A stretch of 64,000 bases of DNA from assembly GCF_000591035.1 (NCBI RefSeq), contig NC_022521.1, forward strand, positions 1,240,001 through 1,304,000, in the 5' to 3' direction. This document shows, piece by piece, positions 63,998 to 64,000 of the stretch. The position numbers and the translations under genes were made by a program. The DNA comes from Aeropyrum camini SY1 = JCM 12091 (GTDB lineage Archaea; Thermoproteota; Thermoprotei_A; Sulfolobales; Acidilobaceae). The notes beneath the pieces are model-generated. The model was not told the origin of the DNA. It searched no databases and saw nothing but the letters and a program-made list of their open reading frames with translations. Position 1 is the first letter of the stretch. Each line of letters begins with the position of its first letter.

Positions 63998-64000
63998 GGT

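Overview
The window reads as chromosomal DNA of a hyperthermophilic, aerobic crenarchaeon very close to Aeropyrum pernix. The DNA is GC-rich and dense in genes. TTG and GTG starts are common, and BRE/TATA promoters lie just upstream of genes with short or absent leaders. Markers are archaeal or eukaryal: a group II chaperonin, ribosomal protein S17e, aIF5A, archaeal DnaG, a family-B DNA polymerase, CTP-type riboflavin kinase and an ROK glucokinase of the type described from A. pernix. The species call rests on protein resemblance recalled from memory; no search was run.

Layout. 1-4.6 kb: edge of a glycosyltransferase gene, homoserine kinase plus a cystathionine gamma-synthase-type enzyme, a ubiquitin-like/phosphoribosyltransferase fusion and rps17e. 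4.7-9.5 kb: thermosome subunit, TyrRS, and a three-gene operon ending in a PAPS-reductase-like protein. 9.6-19.5 kb: RuvC-like protein, UbiD-family decarboxylase, Nudix, M29 peptidase, AbrB-PhoU, aIF5A, a TtuA/TtuB-like tRNA thiolation pair, the two subunits of an aconitase-X dehydratase, thymidylate kinase and glucokinase. The decarboxylase and dehydratase together make up the two diagnostic steps of the archaeal (anhydromevalonate phosphate) mevalonate pathway. 19.5-27 kb: HerA-like ATPase, Fap7-type kinase, DnaG, DNA polymerase B and endonuclease IV, a replication and repair block. 27-34.6 kb: nucleoside phosphorylase plus PfkB kinase, thiolase, radical SAM/B12 protein, 7-deazaguanine transporter, riboflavin kinase and an amidohydrolase.

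34.5-37.2 kb is the most unusual stretch. It holds a protein with an apparent CARF-like N-terminal domain and a PIN nuclease domain, a small partner gene, and 720 bases without a gene that carry several repeat families. 37-44 kb: glycine decarboxylase PA/PB, a peroxiredoxin and a two-subunit 2-oxoacid:ferredoxin oxidoreductase. 44-49.5 kb: a TAXI-type TRAP uptake locus (DUF1850 protein, aminotransferase, fused permease, binding protein). 49.5-55.6 kb: OsmC-like, AIM24-like, TatA, glutamine synthetase and an Lhr-type helicase.

55.6-56.1 kb has no convincing gene but contains a strongly foldable stretch that may be an unknown structured RNA. 56-64 kb: an exported coiled-coil protein, an MmgE/PrpD protein, Thi4 thiazole synthase, an NfeD protease/stomatin pair, TatC with a second, very short TatA, and an ECF transporter S component. 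The Thi4 gene and the S-component gene carry matching inverted repeats, TTACyAy-N6-rTrGTAA, at their promoters. This suggests a shared thiamine regulon.
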